Notes: generated from the letters alone by a model not told the origin. Numbered from the stretch's first letter, positions 27,837-37,529 are shown. The stretch: DNA of 64,000 nt from Pseudomonas chlororaphis subsp. piscium (GCF_003850345.1 NZ_CP027707.1:5642001-5706000), one strand, 5' to 3'. Translations and numbers: made by a program.

Positions 27837-29230
27837 CGCATAACCTGCTGGTGGTCGACGACGAGCCCAAACTCTGCGACCTGCTGTCCTCGGCGCTGAG
27901 CCAGGACGGTATCCAGGTGTTCACCGCCGGCAACGGCCTGCATGCGCTCAAGGTGCTGGAGCAGGAAGAGATCGACCTGGTGATCAGCGACTGGCGCATG
28001 CCCGGCATGGACGGCCCGCAGCTGCTGGCCGAGATCAAGCAGCGCTACCCGCAGATCCCGGTGATTGTCATGACCGCCTACAGCACGGTGAAAAACGCCG
28101 TGCAGTCGATGCGCAACGGCGCCTACGACTACATCGCCAAGCCCTTCGACATCGACGAGCTGGACATCACCGTCAGCAAAGCCCTGCAGTTTCGCGACAT
28201 CCTCAAAGACAACCAGCGCATGCGCGCCGAGCTCGACGAGCACCGGCAGTTCGACAGCCTGGTGGGCGACAGCCCGACTTTCCGCCAGGTCCTGCAAGCG
28301 GTGGACTCGGTGCGCGAAAGCAACGCCACCATCCTGCTGACCGGCGAAAGCGGCACCGGCAAGGAGATGGTCGCCCGGGCCATCCACCAGCACGGCAACC
28401 GCGCCAACAAACCCTTTGTCGCGGTCAACTGCGCGGCGATCCCCGAAGGCCTGCTGGAAAGCGAAATGTTCGGCCATCGCAAGGGCGCCTTCACCGGCGC
28501 CGTGGCGGACCGGGTCGGGCGTTTTCAGCAGGCGGACAAGGGCACGCTGTTTCTCGATGAGGTCGGCGACATGCCGCTGGCCCTGCAAGCGAAGATCCTG
28601 CGCGCCTTGCAGGAGCGGGTGATCGAACCGGTGGGCGACCCGCGCGAGCGCAAGGTCGATGTGCGGGTGATCGCCGCCACCAACAAGAACCTGCTGGAGG
28701 CGGTGGCCAACAAGGAGTTTCGCGAAGACCTGTATTACCGCCTCAATGTCTTCCCGATCCCCCTGCCCGCCCTGCGCGAGCGGGTCGAGGATATCGCGCC
28801 CCTGGCCCGGCATTTCGCTCACACCCTGGGCGCCACTGCCGGCAAGCGCATCACCGGCTTCAGCCCGCAGGCCCTGCAGGCCATGGCCAACTATGCCTGG
28901 CCGGGCAATATCCGCGAACTGCAGAACTGCGTCGAACGCGCGACCATCGTCGCTTCAGGCGCGGTGATCGAGGAAAGCGACCTGCCGGGTTATCTGTTTA
29001 CTTCACCACCGCTGAACGCCGGGGCCAGCCCCCTGCCCGGCGACAGCCTCAGCGTGCCCAGCGACCTGGACGCCGCCCTGGCCGAAGTGGAGAAGGCCTA
29101 CATCCTCGCCGCCCTGCAACAGAGCAACGGCGTGCAGGCCGCCGCCGCGCAGCTGATCGGCATTTCCGAACGCAGCTTCTGGTACCGCCTGAAGAAACTC
29201 GGGATCCAGGTCGACAAGATCGTCCGCTGA
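27833..29230 (+). CDS. sigma-54-dependent response regulator of the 21929 operon
   Basis: 465 residues. Receiver with phospho-Asp 53 (ISDWRMPGMDG), AAA+ with Walker A GESGTGKE, an intact GAFTGA sigma-54 contact loop, Walker B GTLFLDEVGDM, and a Fis-type HTH (VQAAAAQLIGISERSFWYRL). AtoC/NtrC group. Expected to act on the -24/-12 promoter at 21862 through the dyads at 21772-21800, which would make the operon self-activating. Two REP doublets follow it. Confidence 0.9.
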   Translation: MTHNLLVVDDEPKLCDLLSSALSQDGIQVFTAGNGLHALKVLEQEEIDLVISDWRMPGMDGPQLLAEIKQRYPQIPVIVMTAYSTVKNAVQSMRNGAYDYIAKPFDIDELDITVSKALQFRDILKDNQRMRAELDEHRQFDSLVGDSPTFRQVLQAVDSVRESNATILLTGESGTGKEMVARAIHQHGNRANKPFVAVNCAAIPEGLLESEMFGHRKGAFTGAVADRVGRFQQADKGTLFLDEVGDMPLALQAKILRALQERVIEPVGDPRERKVDVRVIAATNKNLLEAVANKEFREDLYYRLNVFPIPLPALRERVEDIAPLARHFAHTLGATAGKRITGFSPQALQAMANYAWPGNIRELQNCVERATIVASGAVIEESDLPGYLFTSPPLNAGASPLPGDSLSVPSDLDAALAEVEKAYILAALQQSNGVQAAAAQLIGISERSFWYRLKKLGIQVDKIVR

Positions 29231-29244
29231 TGCACGCACGTCCC

Positions 29245-29339
29245 CTTTAGGAGCAACCGGTCGAGGCTCGATCGCCCGCGAAAGCGCTACATCAGACACA
29301 CCGCATTGCCTGCATCGCCGGCAAGCCTGGCTCCTACAG
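29245..29339. repeat. decayed REP doublet
   Basis: Left end TTTAGGAGCAACCGGTCGAG is degenerate; right end GCCGGCAAGCCTGGCTCCTACA is good. Its right ~55 bases are repeated almost exactly at 29393-29449. Confidence 0.7.
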
Positions 29340-29359
29340 AAGCCAGGCCGCCACGGACT

Positions 29360-29441
29360 TGTAGGAGCGAAGCTTGCTCGCGATAGCGGCACTCCAGACA
29401 CACCGCGTTGCCTGCATCGCCGGCAAGCCTGGCTCCTACAG
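29360..29441. repeat. REP doublet with duplicated right arm
   Basis: TGTAGGAGCGAAGCTTGCTC GCGAT at the left; right half CAGACACACCGCGTTGCCTG... GGCTCCTACA is a near copy of 29294-29340, showing a local duplication. Confidence 0.8.
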
Positions 29442-29449
29442 AAGCCAGG

Positions 29450-30484
29450 TCAGAGGAGGTTCGGCGCGGGCAGCGGATCGATCTGCGCCCAGTGCGAGGT
29501 ATCTTCGCGATGGCGTTGCAGGTAGGGCAGCACCGCCGCCAGCAACGGCGCCTTGAAGGCTTCCTGGAAACGATGGGCCAGGCCCGGGATCAGCTTCAGC
29601 TGGCTGCCCTGGATATGCGCGGCCAGGTGTACGCCGTGCATCACCGGCAGCAGCGGATCGGCGGTGCCATGCACCACCAGGGTCGGCACCCGCAGCTGGT
29701 TGAGCAGGGCCACCCGGCTCGGTTCGGCAAGGATCGCCATGATCTGGCGCTTCACCCCTTCCGGATTGAAGGCACGGTCATAGGACAGCGCCGCCTGGTG
29801 CAGCAGCGCCTGGCGATCGTCAGTGACCTGCGGGCTGCCGAGGGCGGCCAGCAGGTCGGCCTGTTGCTCCAGCGCCACCTCACGGTTCGGCGCACTGCGC
29901 CGCGACAACAGTTGCACCAGCGCCGAATTGGGCGCCGGCAGGCCTTCGGCGCCGGAGCTGGTCATGATCAGGGTCAGGCTCTCGACCCGTTGCGGCGCCA
30001 TGGCCGCCAGGTGCTGGGCGATCATCCCGCCCATGCTCGCGCCCAGGACATGGAACTGCTCGACCTGCAGGGCATTCATCAGGCCCAGGGCGTCATCGGC
30101 CATATCGGTCAGGCTGTAGGGCGCGGCCACCGGCAGGCCGAGCTTGTAGCGCAGCACCTCGAACGTCAGGTTGGCGCTGGCCGGCGCCTGGCGCCAGGTG
30201 GACAGGCCGACATCGCGGTTGTCGTAACGGATCACCCGGAACCCCTGCTGGCACAGGGCAACGACCACTTCGTCCGGCCAGTGGATCAACTGCCCGCCCA
30301 GGCCCATCACCAGCAACAGGGCCGGATCGGAGGCACGGCCGATGCTCTGGTAGGCCAGGCTCACCTGCTCCAGTTCGACCCTTTGGGTCGGTACGTTGAC
30401 ATCGCATCGAGACGCCGCCTGAGACGGCAGGCCGAACAGCAGCGCGGCCAGGAAAATAGTCGTTGAAAAAAATCTTGCCCACAT
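29450..30484 (-). CDS. secreted alpha/beta hydrolase
   Basis: 344 residues from ATG 30484. Signal peptide [20 protein letters not shown] ending SQA, so periplasmic or exported. Alpha/beta-hydrolase fold: [14 protein letters not shown] oxyanion segment, [12 protein letters not shown], nucleophile Ser in GASMGGM, acid in [11 protein letters not shown], and His in GLAHRFQEA. Resembles esterase/haloperoxidase-like hydrolases; the substrate is unknown. Stands alone, flanked by REP elements. Confidence 0.83.
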   Translation of the reverse strand: MWARFFSTTIFLAALLFGLPSQAASRCDVNVPTQRVELEQVSLAYQSIGRASDPALLLVMGLGGQLIHWPDEVVVALCQQGFRVIRYDNRDVGLSTWRQAPASANLTFEVLRYKLGLPVAAPYSLTDMADDALGLMNALQVEQFHVLGASMGGMIAQHLAAMAPQRVESLTLIMTSSGAEGLPAPNSALVQLLSRRSAPNREVALEQQADLLAALGSPQVTDDRQALLHQAALSYDRAFNPEGVKRQIMAILAEPSRVALLNQLRVPTLVVHGTADPLLPVMHGVHLAAHIQGSQLKLIPGLAHRFQEAFKAPLLAAVLPYLQRHREDTSHWAQIDPLPAPNLL

Positions 30485-30599
30485 GAAGAAACACCGAAAC
30501 GCAGAAGCCCAGTAGAGCGCGAGTCTGATGAACTTTGATCGAGCGCGCTGCCACAGTTACGTGACAGTTTGATGAAGATTGCCCAGCGGTCATAAAACC

Positions 30600-30701
30600 T
30601 GTAGCCGCTGCCGCAGGCTGCGATCGGCCCGAAGGGGCGTAGCGATCTTAAGTTCGCTGAAGGCCCTTCGGTCCTTATCGCAGCCTCGTGCCGCGGCCCA
30701 C
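30600..30701. repeat. long palindromic repeat, GTAGCCGCTGCC family, copy 5
   Basis: TGTAGCCGCTGCCGCAGGCT at the left; the right end GCAGCCTCGTGCCGCGGCCCA is decayed. A REP doublet begins at the next base. Confidence 0.75.
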
Positions 30702-30804
30702 TGTAGGAGCGAAGCTTGCTCGCGATGGTCGTGAACAATGACGCGGTGTTCCTGAAGCAGCGCGGCGCCTGTGGACTCATCGCGCGCAAGCTGCGCTCCT
30801 ACAG
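30702..30804. repeat. REP doublet (REPIN)
   Basis: TGTAGGAGCGAAGCTTGCTC GCGAT at the left and ATCGCGCGCAAGCTGCGCTCC TACAG at the right; between the hydrolase and metE. Confidence 0.8.
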
Positions 30805-30822
30805 AGGCAGGCGTCAGTGGGA

Positions 30823-33135
30823 TCAGGCCTGCTGGTTACGCAACTGGCGGGCGGCGGCGACCATGTTGACCAGGGCGGCTTCGGTTTCCGGCCAGGCGCG
30901 GGTCTTCAGGCCACAGTCCGGGTTGACCCACAGGCGCTCGGCGGGGATGCGCCGGACCGCCTTGCTCATCAGCTTGACCATCTCGGCGGTGTCCGGCACC
31001 CGCGGCGAATGGATGTCATACACCCCCGGGCCGATGTCGTTCGGGTAGTCGAAGGCTTCGAAAGCCTCCAGCAACTCCATGTCCGAACGCGACGTCTCGA
31101 TGGTGATCACGTCGGCATCCATGGCCGCGATGGCCTGGATCACGTCGTTGAACTCGCTGTAGCACATGTGGGTGTGGATCTGGGTTTCGTCGCGCACCCC
31201 CGAGGCGGTCAGGCGGAAGGCTTCCACCGCCCAGTCCAGGTACGCCTGCCAGTCCGCCCGGCGCAGCGGCAGGCCTTCGCGGAACGCCGCTTCGTCGATC
31301 TGCACGATCTTGATCCCGGCCTTTTCCAGGTCCACCACCTCATCGCGCAGGGCCAGCGCCAGTTGCCGGGCCTGCACTTCACGGGACACATCCTCGCGGG
31401 GGAAAGACCACATCAGCATGGTCACAGGCCCGGTGAGCATGCCCTTCATCACCTTGTCGGTCAGGCTCTGGGCGTAGCTGATCCAGTCCACCGTCATGGC
31501 CTGCGGGCGGCTCAGGTCACCGTAGATCACCGCCGGTTTCACACAGCGCGAACCGTAGCTCTGGACCCAGCCGAAACGGGTGAACAGGTAGCCGTCCAGT
31601 TGCTCGGCGAAGTACTCGACCATGTCATTGCGCTCGGCTTCGCCGTGGACCAGCACGTCCAGCCCCAGACGCTCCTGGACCTGCACCGCATGGCGGATTT
31701 CGCAGCGCATGGCGTCGGTGTAGTCGTTGTTCGACAGCTTGCCCTGCTTGAACGTCTGACGGGCCAGGCGGATCGATGCGGTCTGCGGGAACGAACCGAT
31801 GGTGGTGGTCGGGAACACCGGCAGCTTCAGGCGGGCGTGCTGCTGGGCGATGCGTTGGGCAAAGGGCGAATGACGCTGGCTGTCGGCGGCGCTGACCGCC
31901 TTGAGCCGCGCCTGGACCTCGGCCTTGTGGATCCGCGGCGACCGCGCTCGGCTGGCCTGCACCTGGCGGCTTTCGGCCAGGGCCGCTTGCACCGCCGGGG
32001 CCTGGGGATGGTTCAGGGCATCACGCAGCACCGAGATCTCGCCGCATTTCTGCACGGCGAAGGCCAGCCAGCTTTTCAGCTCGGCATCCAGCTGATCTTC
32101 CCGGGACAGGTCCACCGGGCTGTGCAGCAGGGAGCAGGAACTGCTGACCCACAGGTTGTCGCCAAAACGCTCCTGCGCCGCTTGCAGCTGCTGCAGTGCC
32201 TGCTCCAGCTCGCAACGCCAGACGTTGCGACCGTTGACCAGGCCCACGGAAAGAATCTTGTAGGTCGGCAGGCGGTCGAGCACCTGGGTCAGTTGTTCCG
32301 GCGCCCGCACGGCGTCGATGTGCAGGCCGTCCACCGGCAGGCCGACGGCCAGCCCGAGGTTGTCCTGCAGGCCGCTGAAGTAAGTGGCCACCAGTTTTTT
32401 CAGCGGCGAGTACTGGAGGATGTGGTAAGCCCGCTCGAAGGCGCCCTTCCATTCCTGCGGCAGGTCGAGGGTCAGGATAGGTTCGTCGATCTGCACCCAC
32501 TCCACGCCCTGGGCCTTGAGGCGGTTGAGGATTTCGCCGTAGACCGGCAGCAGGCGCTCCAGCAGCTCGAGCTTGTTGAAGTCGTTGCCCTTGGCCTTGC
32601 CCAGCCACAGGTAGGTCAACGGACCGATGATCACCGGCTTGACCCGGTGGCCCAGGGCGTGGGCTTCGTCGACCTCGTCGAACAGTTGCTCCCAGCTCAG
32701 CTTGAACGACTGATCGGCGCTGAATTCCGGGACCAGATAGTGGTAGTTGGTGTCGAACCACTTGGTCAGTTCCTGGGCGTACTGGGTCTTGGCGTGCTCG
32801 CCGCCACAGCAGCCAGCCGAGGCACCGCGGGCCATGGCGAACAGGGTGTCGAGGGTCGGCCGGCCCTGGGCGTCCTTGCTGCTGTCGAAGCGCTCGGGAA
32901 CCACGCCAAAGGCCAGCGATTGAGTCAGCACCTGGTCGTACCAGGCGAAGTCGCCCACCGGCAGCAGGTCGATGCCGGCGTCCTTTTGCAGCTGCCAGTG
33001 CCTGGCCCGCAGCTGGCGTCCGACGTCTTGCAGCGCCTGCCGGTCGAGGTCGCCCTTCCAGTAGGATTCGAGGGCTTTTTTCAATTCGCGGTCGGCGCCG
33101 ATGCGCGGAAAACCAAGGGTGTGGGCCAAGGCCAT
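30823..33135 (-). CDS. metE: cobalamin-independent methionine synthase
   Basis: 770 residues from ATG 33135 with GGAGGAAC upstream (an 18-residue extension is open but lacks an RBS). Transfers methyl from 5-methyltetrahydropteroyl-triglutamate to homocysteine. The start [19 protein letters not shown] is typical; zinc-site residues are visible as His and Cys in HTHMCYSEF and Cys in NPDCGLKTR. Full length for the family. Divergent from metR with a short shared regulatory region. Confidence 0.96.
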   Translation of the reverse strand: MALAHTLGFPRIGADRELKKALESYWKGDLDRQALQDVGRQLRARHWQLQKDAGIDLLPVGDFAWYDQVLTQSLAFGVVPERFDSSKDAQGRPTLDTLFAMARGASAGCCGGEHAKTQYAQELTKWFDTNYHYLVPEFSADQSFKLSWEQLFDEVDEAHALGHRVKPVIIGPLTYLWLGKAKGNDFNKLELLERLLPVYGEILNRLKAQGVEWVQIDEPILTLDLPQEWKGAFERAYHILQYSPLKKLVATYFSGLQDNLGLAVGLPVDGLHIDAVRAPEQLTQVLDRLPTYKILSVGLVNGRNVWRCELEQALQQLQAAQERFGDNLWVSSSCSLLHSPVDLSREDQLDAELKSWLAFAVQKCGEISVLRDALNHPQAPAVQAALAESRQVQASRARSPRIHKAEVQARLKAVSAADSQRHSPFAQRIAQQHARLKLPVFPTTTIGSFPQTASIRLARQTFKQGKLSNNDYTDAMRCEIRHAVQVQERLGLDVLVHGEAERNDMVEYFAEQLDGYLFTRFGWVQSYGSRCVKPAVIYGDLSRPQAMTVDWISYAQSLTDKVMKGMLTGPVTMLMWSFPREDVSREVQARQLALALRDEVVDLEKAGIKIVQIDEAAFREGLPLRRADWQAYLDWAVEAFRLTASGVRDETQIHTHMCYSEFNDVIQAIAAMDADVITIETSRSDMELLEAFEAFDYPNDIGPGVYDIHSPRVPDTAEMVKLMSKAVRRIPAERLWVNPDCGLKTRAWPETEAALVNMVAAARQLRNQQA

Positions 33136-33188
33136 GGGTGGGTTCCTCCCTGTAAAAGATGGCGCTATTGTCGACAGCCAAGCCAACA

Positions 33189-33201
33189 TGAGACAAACTC
33201 A
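33189..33201. promoter_or_regulatory. candidate MetR site between metE and metR
   Basis: TGAGACAAACTCA is a perfect TGAG-N5-CTCA dyad, close to the MetR consensus TGAA-N5-TTCA, midway between the divergent starts. Confidence 0.6.
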
Positions 33202-33243
33202 ACCTTTTCGTGTTGATCACAAAATTTATTCATGGAGACCCTG

Positions 33244-34161
33244 GTGCTCGAAATCCGTCACCTGAAGACCCTGCACGCCCTGCGCGAAGCCGACAGCCTG
33301 GTCGAAGCCGCCGAACGCCTGCACCTGACCCAGTCCGCCCTGTCCCACCAGTTCAAGGAACTGGAAGAGCGCATGGGCATGCCGCTGTTCGTGCGCAAGA
33401 CCAAGCCGGTGCGTTTCACCAGCGCCGGCCTGCGCCTGCTGCAACTGGCGGACGCCACCCTGCCGTTGCTGCGCGCCGCCGAGCGGGACATTTCCCGCCT
33501 CGCCGGCGGCACCGCCGGGCGCCTGCACATGGCCATCGAATGCCACAGCTGCTTCCAGTGGCTGATGCCGACCATCGACCAGTTCCGCGACGCCTGGCCG
33601 GAAGTCGAGCTGGATTTGGCCTCGGGTTTCTCCTTCGCCCCGCTGCCGGCCCTGGCCCGCGGCGACCTGGACCTGGTGGTGACCTCCGACCCGGTGGAAC
33701 TGGCGGGCATCACCTACGTGCCGCTGTTCACCTACGAAGCCATGCTCGCGGTGGCCAACCAGCACCGCCTGGCCAGCAAGCCCTACATAGTTCCGGAAGA
33801 CCTGCTCAGCGAAACCCTGATCACCTACCCGGTGGAGCGCGACCGCCTGGATATCTTCACCCGCTTCCTGGAACCGGCCGACATCGAGCCGGCCCAGGTC
33901 CGCACCTCGGAACTGACGGTGATGATGATGCAACTGGTGGCCAGCGGCCGGGGCGTATGCGGCATGCCCCACTGGGCGCTGCATGAATACAGCTCACGGG
34001 GTTATGTGAAGGCCAAGCGCCTGGGGGAAAAAGGCCTGTTCGCCACGCTGTACGCGGCGATCCGCGCCGACATGCTGGATGCGCCCTATATGCGCGACTT
34101 CCTGCTGACCGCCAAGGACACCTCGTTCTCGACCCTGGACGGGGTCAGCGCGGTGCGTTGA
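33244..34161 (+). CDS. metR: LysR-type activator of metE
   Basis: 305 residues if started at GTG 33244 (MLEIRHLKTLHALREA), which has GGAG 6 bases upstream; the ATG at 33232 overlaps that RBS and is less likely. N-terminal LysR winged helix (SLVEAAERLHLTQSALSHQFKELEE), C-terminal effector domain for homocysteine. Divergent from metE as in enterobacteria; expected to activate metE with homocysteine as coeffector. Confidence 0.93.
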   Translation: MLEIRHLKTLHALREADSLVEAAERLHLTQSALSHQFKELEERMGMPLFVRKTKPVRFTSAGLRLLQLADATLPLLRAAERDISRLAGGTAGRLHMAIECHSCFQWLMPTIDQFRDAWPEVELDLASGFSFAPLPALARGDLDLVVTSDPVELAGITYVPLFTYEAMLAVANQHRLASKPYIVPEDLLSETLITYPVERDRLDIFTRFLEPADIEPAQVRTSELTVMMMQLVASGRGVCGMPHWALHEYSSRGYVKAKRLGEKGLFATLYAAIRADMLDAPYMRDFLLTAKDTSFSTLDGVSAVR

Positions 34162-34193
34162 AAAGCGGCGTCGGCCTGTAGGAGCGGGGATCT

Positions 34194-34703
34194 TCAGAGG
34201 GGGGAGATGACCTCACGCCACAGGTGAAGCTTGTCGAAATATTCGACGCCCACCCGCACCGCCAGCGGCTCCAGGCCGAACTGGACGAAACCGCAGCGCT
34301 GGTACAGCACCAGGGCGGCTTCGTTGCCAGCGGTGACCGTCAGTTGCACCAGCCGTACCCCGGGGCGTTGCCGCGCCTCCTGCAGCAGCGCCTGGACCAG
34401 CCGGTAGCCCAGGCCGCTGTGGCGATAAGGCTGCGCCACATACAGGCCGAACAGCGTGGCCTTGTGCCGGGCTTTTTCCCGGACCTCGAACGCCAGCCCG
34501 ACGATGCCCACCAGCTCGCCATCCTCGAAGGCCCCCAGCAACAGGTCCAGCGGGCTGCTCAGCCGCGACTCCCACCAACTCAGGGGCATCGCCGCCCGTT
34601 CGGCGACGCTGGAAGTAAAGGCCTGCGGGTGATGCTCGTAGGCCTCGAGCATCAACGCGCGGTAGGCGGTGGCATGACTGGCATCGAGGCGCTGGATGGA
34701 CAT
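34194..34703 (-). CDS. GNAT family N-acetyltransferase
   Basis: 169 residues from ATG 34703 (MSIQRLDASHATAYRALMLE). Acetyl-CoA loop of the RimI type in YRHSGLGYRLVQALLQEA, followed by LTVTAGNEAALVLYQRCGF. Substrate unknown. Same strand as the LysE gene 40 bases upstream, so the two may be co-transcribed. An incomplete REP (TGTAGGAGCGGGG at 34177) lies between its stop and metR. Confidence 0.85.
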   Translation of the reverse strand: MSIQRLDASHATAYRALMLEAYEHHPQAFTSSVAERAAMPLSWWESRLSSPLDLLLGAFEDGELVGIVGLAFEVREKARHKATLFGLYVAQPYRHSGLGYRLVQALLQEARQRPGVRLVQLTVTAGNEAALVLYQRCGFVQFGLEPLAVRVGVEYFDKLHLWREVISPL

Positions 34704-34743
34704 GGTTGGTCGAGGCCCCCGGGCTCGCGGGTGAATGAAAGGA

Positions 34744-35382
34744 TCAAGCTGTCTGGCGTTGTTCCAGCAGCAGACGCACCGCCAGCCCGGCCAGCACGAA
34801 GCCCATGAAATAACGTTGGGTCGCCAGCCACAGCGGGTTGTGCACGAACCAGGCGGCGATTCCCGAAGCAAACAACGCGATCAGCAGGTTGACACTGAAG
34901 CTCACGCTGATCTGGGTCAGGCCGAGGATGATGCTCTGGGTGAACACCGAACCGTGTTCCGGGCTGATGAACTGGGGAAAGACCGAGAGGTAGAACACCG
35001 CGATCTTCGGGTTCAGGGCGCTGGTGAGAAAGCCCATCAGGATCAGCTTGCGCGACGAGTCCGGCGGCAGCTGCTGCGCCTCGAACGGCGAACGCGCGCC
35101 CGGCTTCAGGGCCTGCCAGGCCAGCCACATCAGGTACAGGGCGCCGACCCACTTGAGCACTTCATAGGCCACCGGCACCGCCATGAAGACCGCGGTCAGG
35201 CCGATCGCCGCGGCGAACAGGTGGACGAAGAAACCGGCCACCACGCCGACCAGCGAGGTCACGCCCGCCCGGCGGCCCTGGCAGATCGAGCGGGAGATCA
35301 GATAGATCATGTTGGGGCCAGGAGTCAGCACCATCAGCAGCGCTGCGGCGATGAAGATCAACATGTCGTGAAGGGGAATCAT
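34744..35382 (-). CDS. LysE/RhtB family amino-acid exporter
   Basis: 212 residues from ATG 35382, AAAGGA 9 bases upstream; a TTG at 35391 is too close to the RBS. Six hydrophobic segments, the family motif TPGPNMIYLISRSICQGRRAG near the N-terminus and GFLTSALNPKIAVFYL in the middle. Exports amino acids or derivatives; substrate unknown. Neighbours a GNAT and a Nudix gene on the same strand. Confidence 0.88.
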   Translation of the reverse strand: MIPLHDMLIFIAAALLMVLTPGPNMIYLISRSICQGRRAGVTSLVGVVAGFFVHLFAAAIGLTAVFMAVPVAYEVLKWVGALYLMWLAWQALKPGARSPFEAQQLPPDSSRKLILMGFLTSALNPKIAVFYLSVFPQFISPEHGSVFTQSIILGLTQISVSFSVNLLIALFASGIAAWFVHNPLWLATQRYFMGFVLAGLAVRLLLEQRQTA

Positions 35383-35409
35383 GATGGGCAATCCTTTGTC
35401 CTTGAAAAA

Positions 35410-35844
35410 TCAGGCCGAGGCCAGTTGCGAGGCGCGATAAAACGGCAAGATCAGGTCGCGTGTCAATGGGGCCAAGGTGAGCTCGTCGGCAACCTGCGGA
35501 TCGACCCAGCAGACCTCCTCGATTTCCGCCGCGGGCTGTACCTCGTTGGTGTCCAGATCGAGGCGGAACAATTCGGCCTCGACCACAAAACCCGGCTCGT
35601 TGGCCGCCGGGGCGGAAAACCGTCCCAGGTAACGTGCGTCGGCCGGGTCGATACGCAGCCCGAGTTCTTCTTCCAGCTCACGGGCCAGGGCCTGGGCCGG
35701 CAACTCGCTCGGCTCGATCTTGCCGCCCGGCTGCATGAAGGCCTGGGTGCCGCGCTTGCGCACCAGCAGGGTACGGCCGTCGGGGCCGATCAACAGGGCC
35801 GCGGCGATACGGATAATGGGGGATGTAGCGCTTGAAAGAGTCAT
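35410..35844 (-). CDS. Nudix hydrolase
   Basis: 144 residues from ATG 35844. Complete Nudix box G-X5-E-X7-RE-X2-EE-X-GL from GGKIEPSELPAQALARELEE onward. Cleaves nucleoside-diphosphate-linked substrates; specificity not shown. 27 bases upstream of the LysE start, so likely co-transcribed. Confidence 0.88.
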   Translation of the reverse strand: MTLSSATSPIIRIAAALLIGPDGRTLLVRKRGTQAFMQPGGKIEPSELPAQALARELEEELGLRIDPADARYLGRFSAPAANEPGFVVEAELFRLDLDTNEVQPAAEIEEVCWVDPQVADELTLAPLTRDLILPFYRASQLASA

Positions 35845-35902
35845 GAAAAACCTGGATCGGGTACGCGAAGGCGGCAAGGATCCCATGACTGGCGAGGCGT
35901 CG

Positions 35903-37270
35903 TCACGACACAGTCGGCGCCTGTTTTTTCAATACACCTGGCTCCTCGGGCAACTTGACGAAGATGCTGTAGCGCGCGCCCTCCATGGCTTCGTAGGCAA
36001 TCAGCTTGTCCAGCAACGGCCCGTTCAGCACCTTGCCGGCGTTGAGCAGCAGCATGCCGTTGTCGGCATTGAGGTTGCGCGCCAGCACCATGCCCTCCTG
36101 CAACTCGCGCGAACCCAGGACCTTGACCGACGGATCGCCCAGGGTCACGTCGCGCAGGTACACCGCGCAGACCTGGATGAAGTCTTCCACCAGCTGCGGG
36201 TCGTACAGGCGCCCGGCGTATTTGCGGATGTACACCAGCGCCTCGTCGCTGTTCATGTGGCGCTCCAGGATCAGGCCGCGCTGCAACTCGATGAAGTCCA
36301 CCGCCAGTTTCAGCAGGCGCGAACCGAAGGGAATCGCCTCGCCCTTGAGGTGGTCGGGAAAACCGCTGCCGTCCCAGTGTTCCTGGTGGTGCAGAATCAG
36401 CCGCGCCGCATCCTGCATCGGTTCCAGGGTCATCAGCAGCGACTCGCTCTGCTTCGGATAATCGCGATAACGCTCGCGCTCCGGATGATGCAGCAGGTCC
36501 GCCGGGGCGATCATCATGCTGTCGCTCCAGCCCAGCTTGCCAATGTTGTACAGCGCCGCCGCCATGCCCAGGTCGCGGCTGCCACCTTCGTCGACCCCAT
36601 GCACTTTGCAGTAGGCCCGCACCAGTTCGATGATCTGCCGGTTGGTCTGCCGGGAAGGCGGCAGGCGCTGATTGACCAGCAGGGAAAACAGCTCGGTGCT
36701 GGTGGCATAACTGTGCTTGAGCTCTTCATAGGCCAGGTCGAGCATGTCGGCGGTCTGCTGCAGCTCGGCGGTACGCGCCTCAACGCGTTTTTCCAGGGCC
36801 GCGTTGAGGGTCTTGAGTTCGCTGTTCTGCTCGTGGATCAGTTCCTCCAGACGCAGCCGCTCACGCTCGGAATGTTGATGGGCCAAGGATTGGCGCAGCG
36901 TCAGGAGCATCTCCTCGTCGCTCCACGGCTTGCTCAGGTAGCGATAGACCTGGCCCTCGTTGATCGCCTTGACGATCAGCGCCAGGTCGGACTCGCCGGT
37001 GAGCAGGATGCGCGTGGTATGGGGGTAATCCTGGTGAACCCGGGCCAGCAGCGTCACCCCGTCCATTTGCGGTAGACGGGCGCTGCTCAGCAGCAGGTCG
37101 ATCGGCTCGCGGGCCATGATCTGCAACGCTTCGGCGCCGCTGGTGGCCAGGTGCAGGGCATAGGGTTCATGGCGCAGCAGATGACGCAGGCGCTCAAGCA
37201 CGCCAGGTTGTTCATCGACCAGCAATACGCCGGACAGGCGCGGGGAATTGGCAACGCTTGGCTCACCCAT
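35903..37270 (-). CDS. response regulator with degenerate receiver and HD-GYP-like domain
   Basis: 455 residues from ATG 37270 (GAGG upstream). Domain order: CheY-like receiver (~15-130), coiled coil (~140-180), HD-GYP-like domain (~210-400), C-terminal tail. Receiver keeps VDE, T in LLTGES and K in LSKPW, but where the phospho-Asp should be it reads LLSSARLPQMDG, with Ser. In the output domain the HD pair of LHDIGK is replaced (LYNIGKLG) and the GYP region reads HHQEHWDGSGFP. So canonical phosphorylation and c-di-GMP hydrolysis look lost; it may bind rather than cut, or act as a scaffold. Confidence 0.85.
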   Translation of the reverse strand: MGEPSVANSPRLSGVLLVDEQPGVLERLRHLLRHEPYALHLATSGAEALQIMAREPIDLLLSSARLPQMDGVTLLARVHQDYPHTTRILLTGESDLALIVKAINEGQVYRYLSKPWSDEEMLLTLRQSLAHQHSERERLRLEELIHEQNSELKTLNAALEKRVEARTAELQQTADMLDLAYEELKHSYATSTELFSLLVNQRLPPSRQTNRQIIELVRAYCKVHGVDEGGSRDLGMAAALYNIGKLGWSDSMMIAPADLLHHPERERYRDYPKQSESLLMTLEPMQDAARLILHHQEHWDGSGFPDHLKGEAIPFGSRLLKLAVDFIELQRGLILERHMNSDEALVYIRKYAGRLYDPQLVEDFIQVCAVYLRDVTLGDPSVKVLGSRELQEGMVLARNLNADNGMLLLNAGKVLNGPLLDKLIAYEAMEGARYSIFVKLPEEPGVLKKQAPTVS

Positions 37271-37371
37271 GGCAACACCTCGGGCCAACGTCGGTGCACA
37301 TACTCCTTGTCGGTGGCAGCAGCTGTCCTTGTCCTTTGACTCAAGCGTAGAAGTTCTTGGCAGAACCGTAG

Positions 37372-37387
37372 TGGCATTTTAATGCCA
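37372..37387. promoter_or_regulatory. perfect dyad upstream of the response regulator gene
   Basis: TGGCATT-TT-AATGCCA, 102 bases before the regulator's start on the minus strand. Could be an operator; no known factor assigned. Confidence 0.4.
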
Positions 37388-37447
37388 TTCATCCGAGAGC
37401 CTGCTCGGCAGGGATTAAGCGGGGTTGAACAAGACCCTGGTGCGGCC

Positions 37448-37512
37448 ATCGCGAGCAAGCTCGCTCCTACAGAAGATTACACGTGCCCTGTAGGAGCAAG
37501 CTTGCTCGCGAT
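37448..37512. repeat. REP doublet, inverted (tail-facing) arrangement
   Basis: ATCGCGAGCAAGCTCGCTCC TACAG first, then TGTAGGAGCAAGCTTGCTCG CGAT: the same units as elsewhere but in the opposite order with only ~18 bases between. Lies between two minus-strand genes. Confidence 0.85.
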
Positions 37513-37529
37513 AAAAACCACAAGATCCC

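Larger units (their letters stand above)
30485..30822. other. intergenic region with two adjacent repeat families
   Basis: 338 bases between the minus-strand hydrolase start and the metE stop, holding the hydrolase promoter and then one GTAGCC-family copy directly abutting one REP doublet. No gene seen. Confidence 0.7.

Noticed and set aside
30817..33216. 799-codon plus-strand frame opposite metE
   Set aside because: metE is unmistakable on the minus strand; this frame is its codon-structured shadow.
33136..33243. Possible cobalamin or SAM riboswitch before metE
   Set aside because: The metE-metR gap is only about 100 bases and lacks riboswitch-like structure; a MetR-type dyad explains it better.
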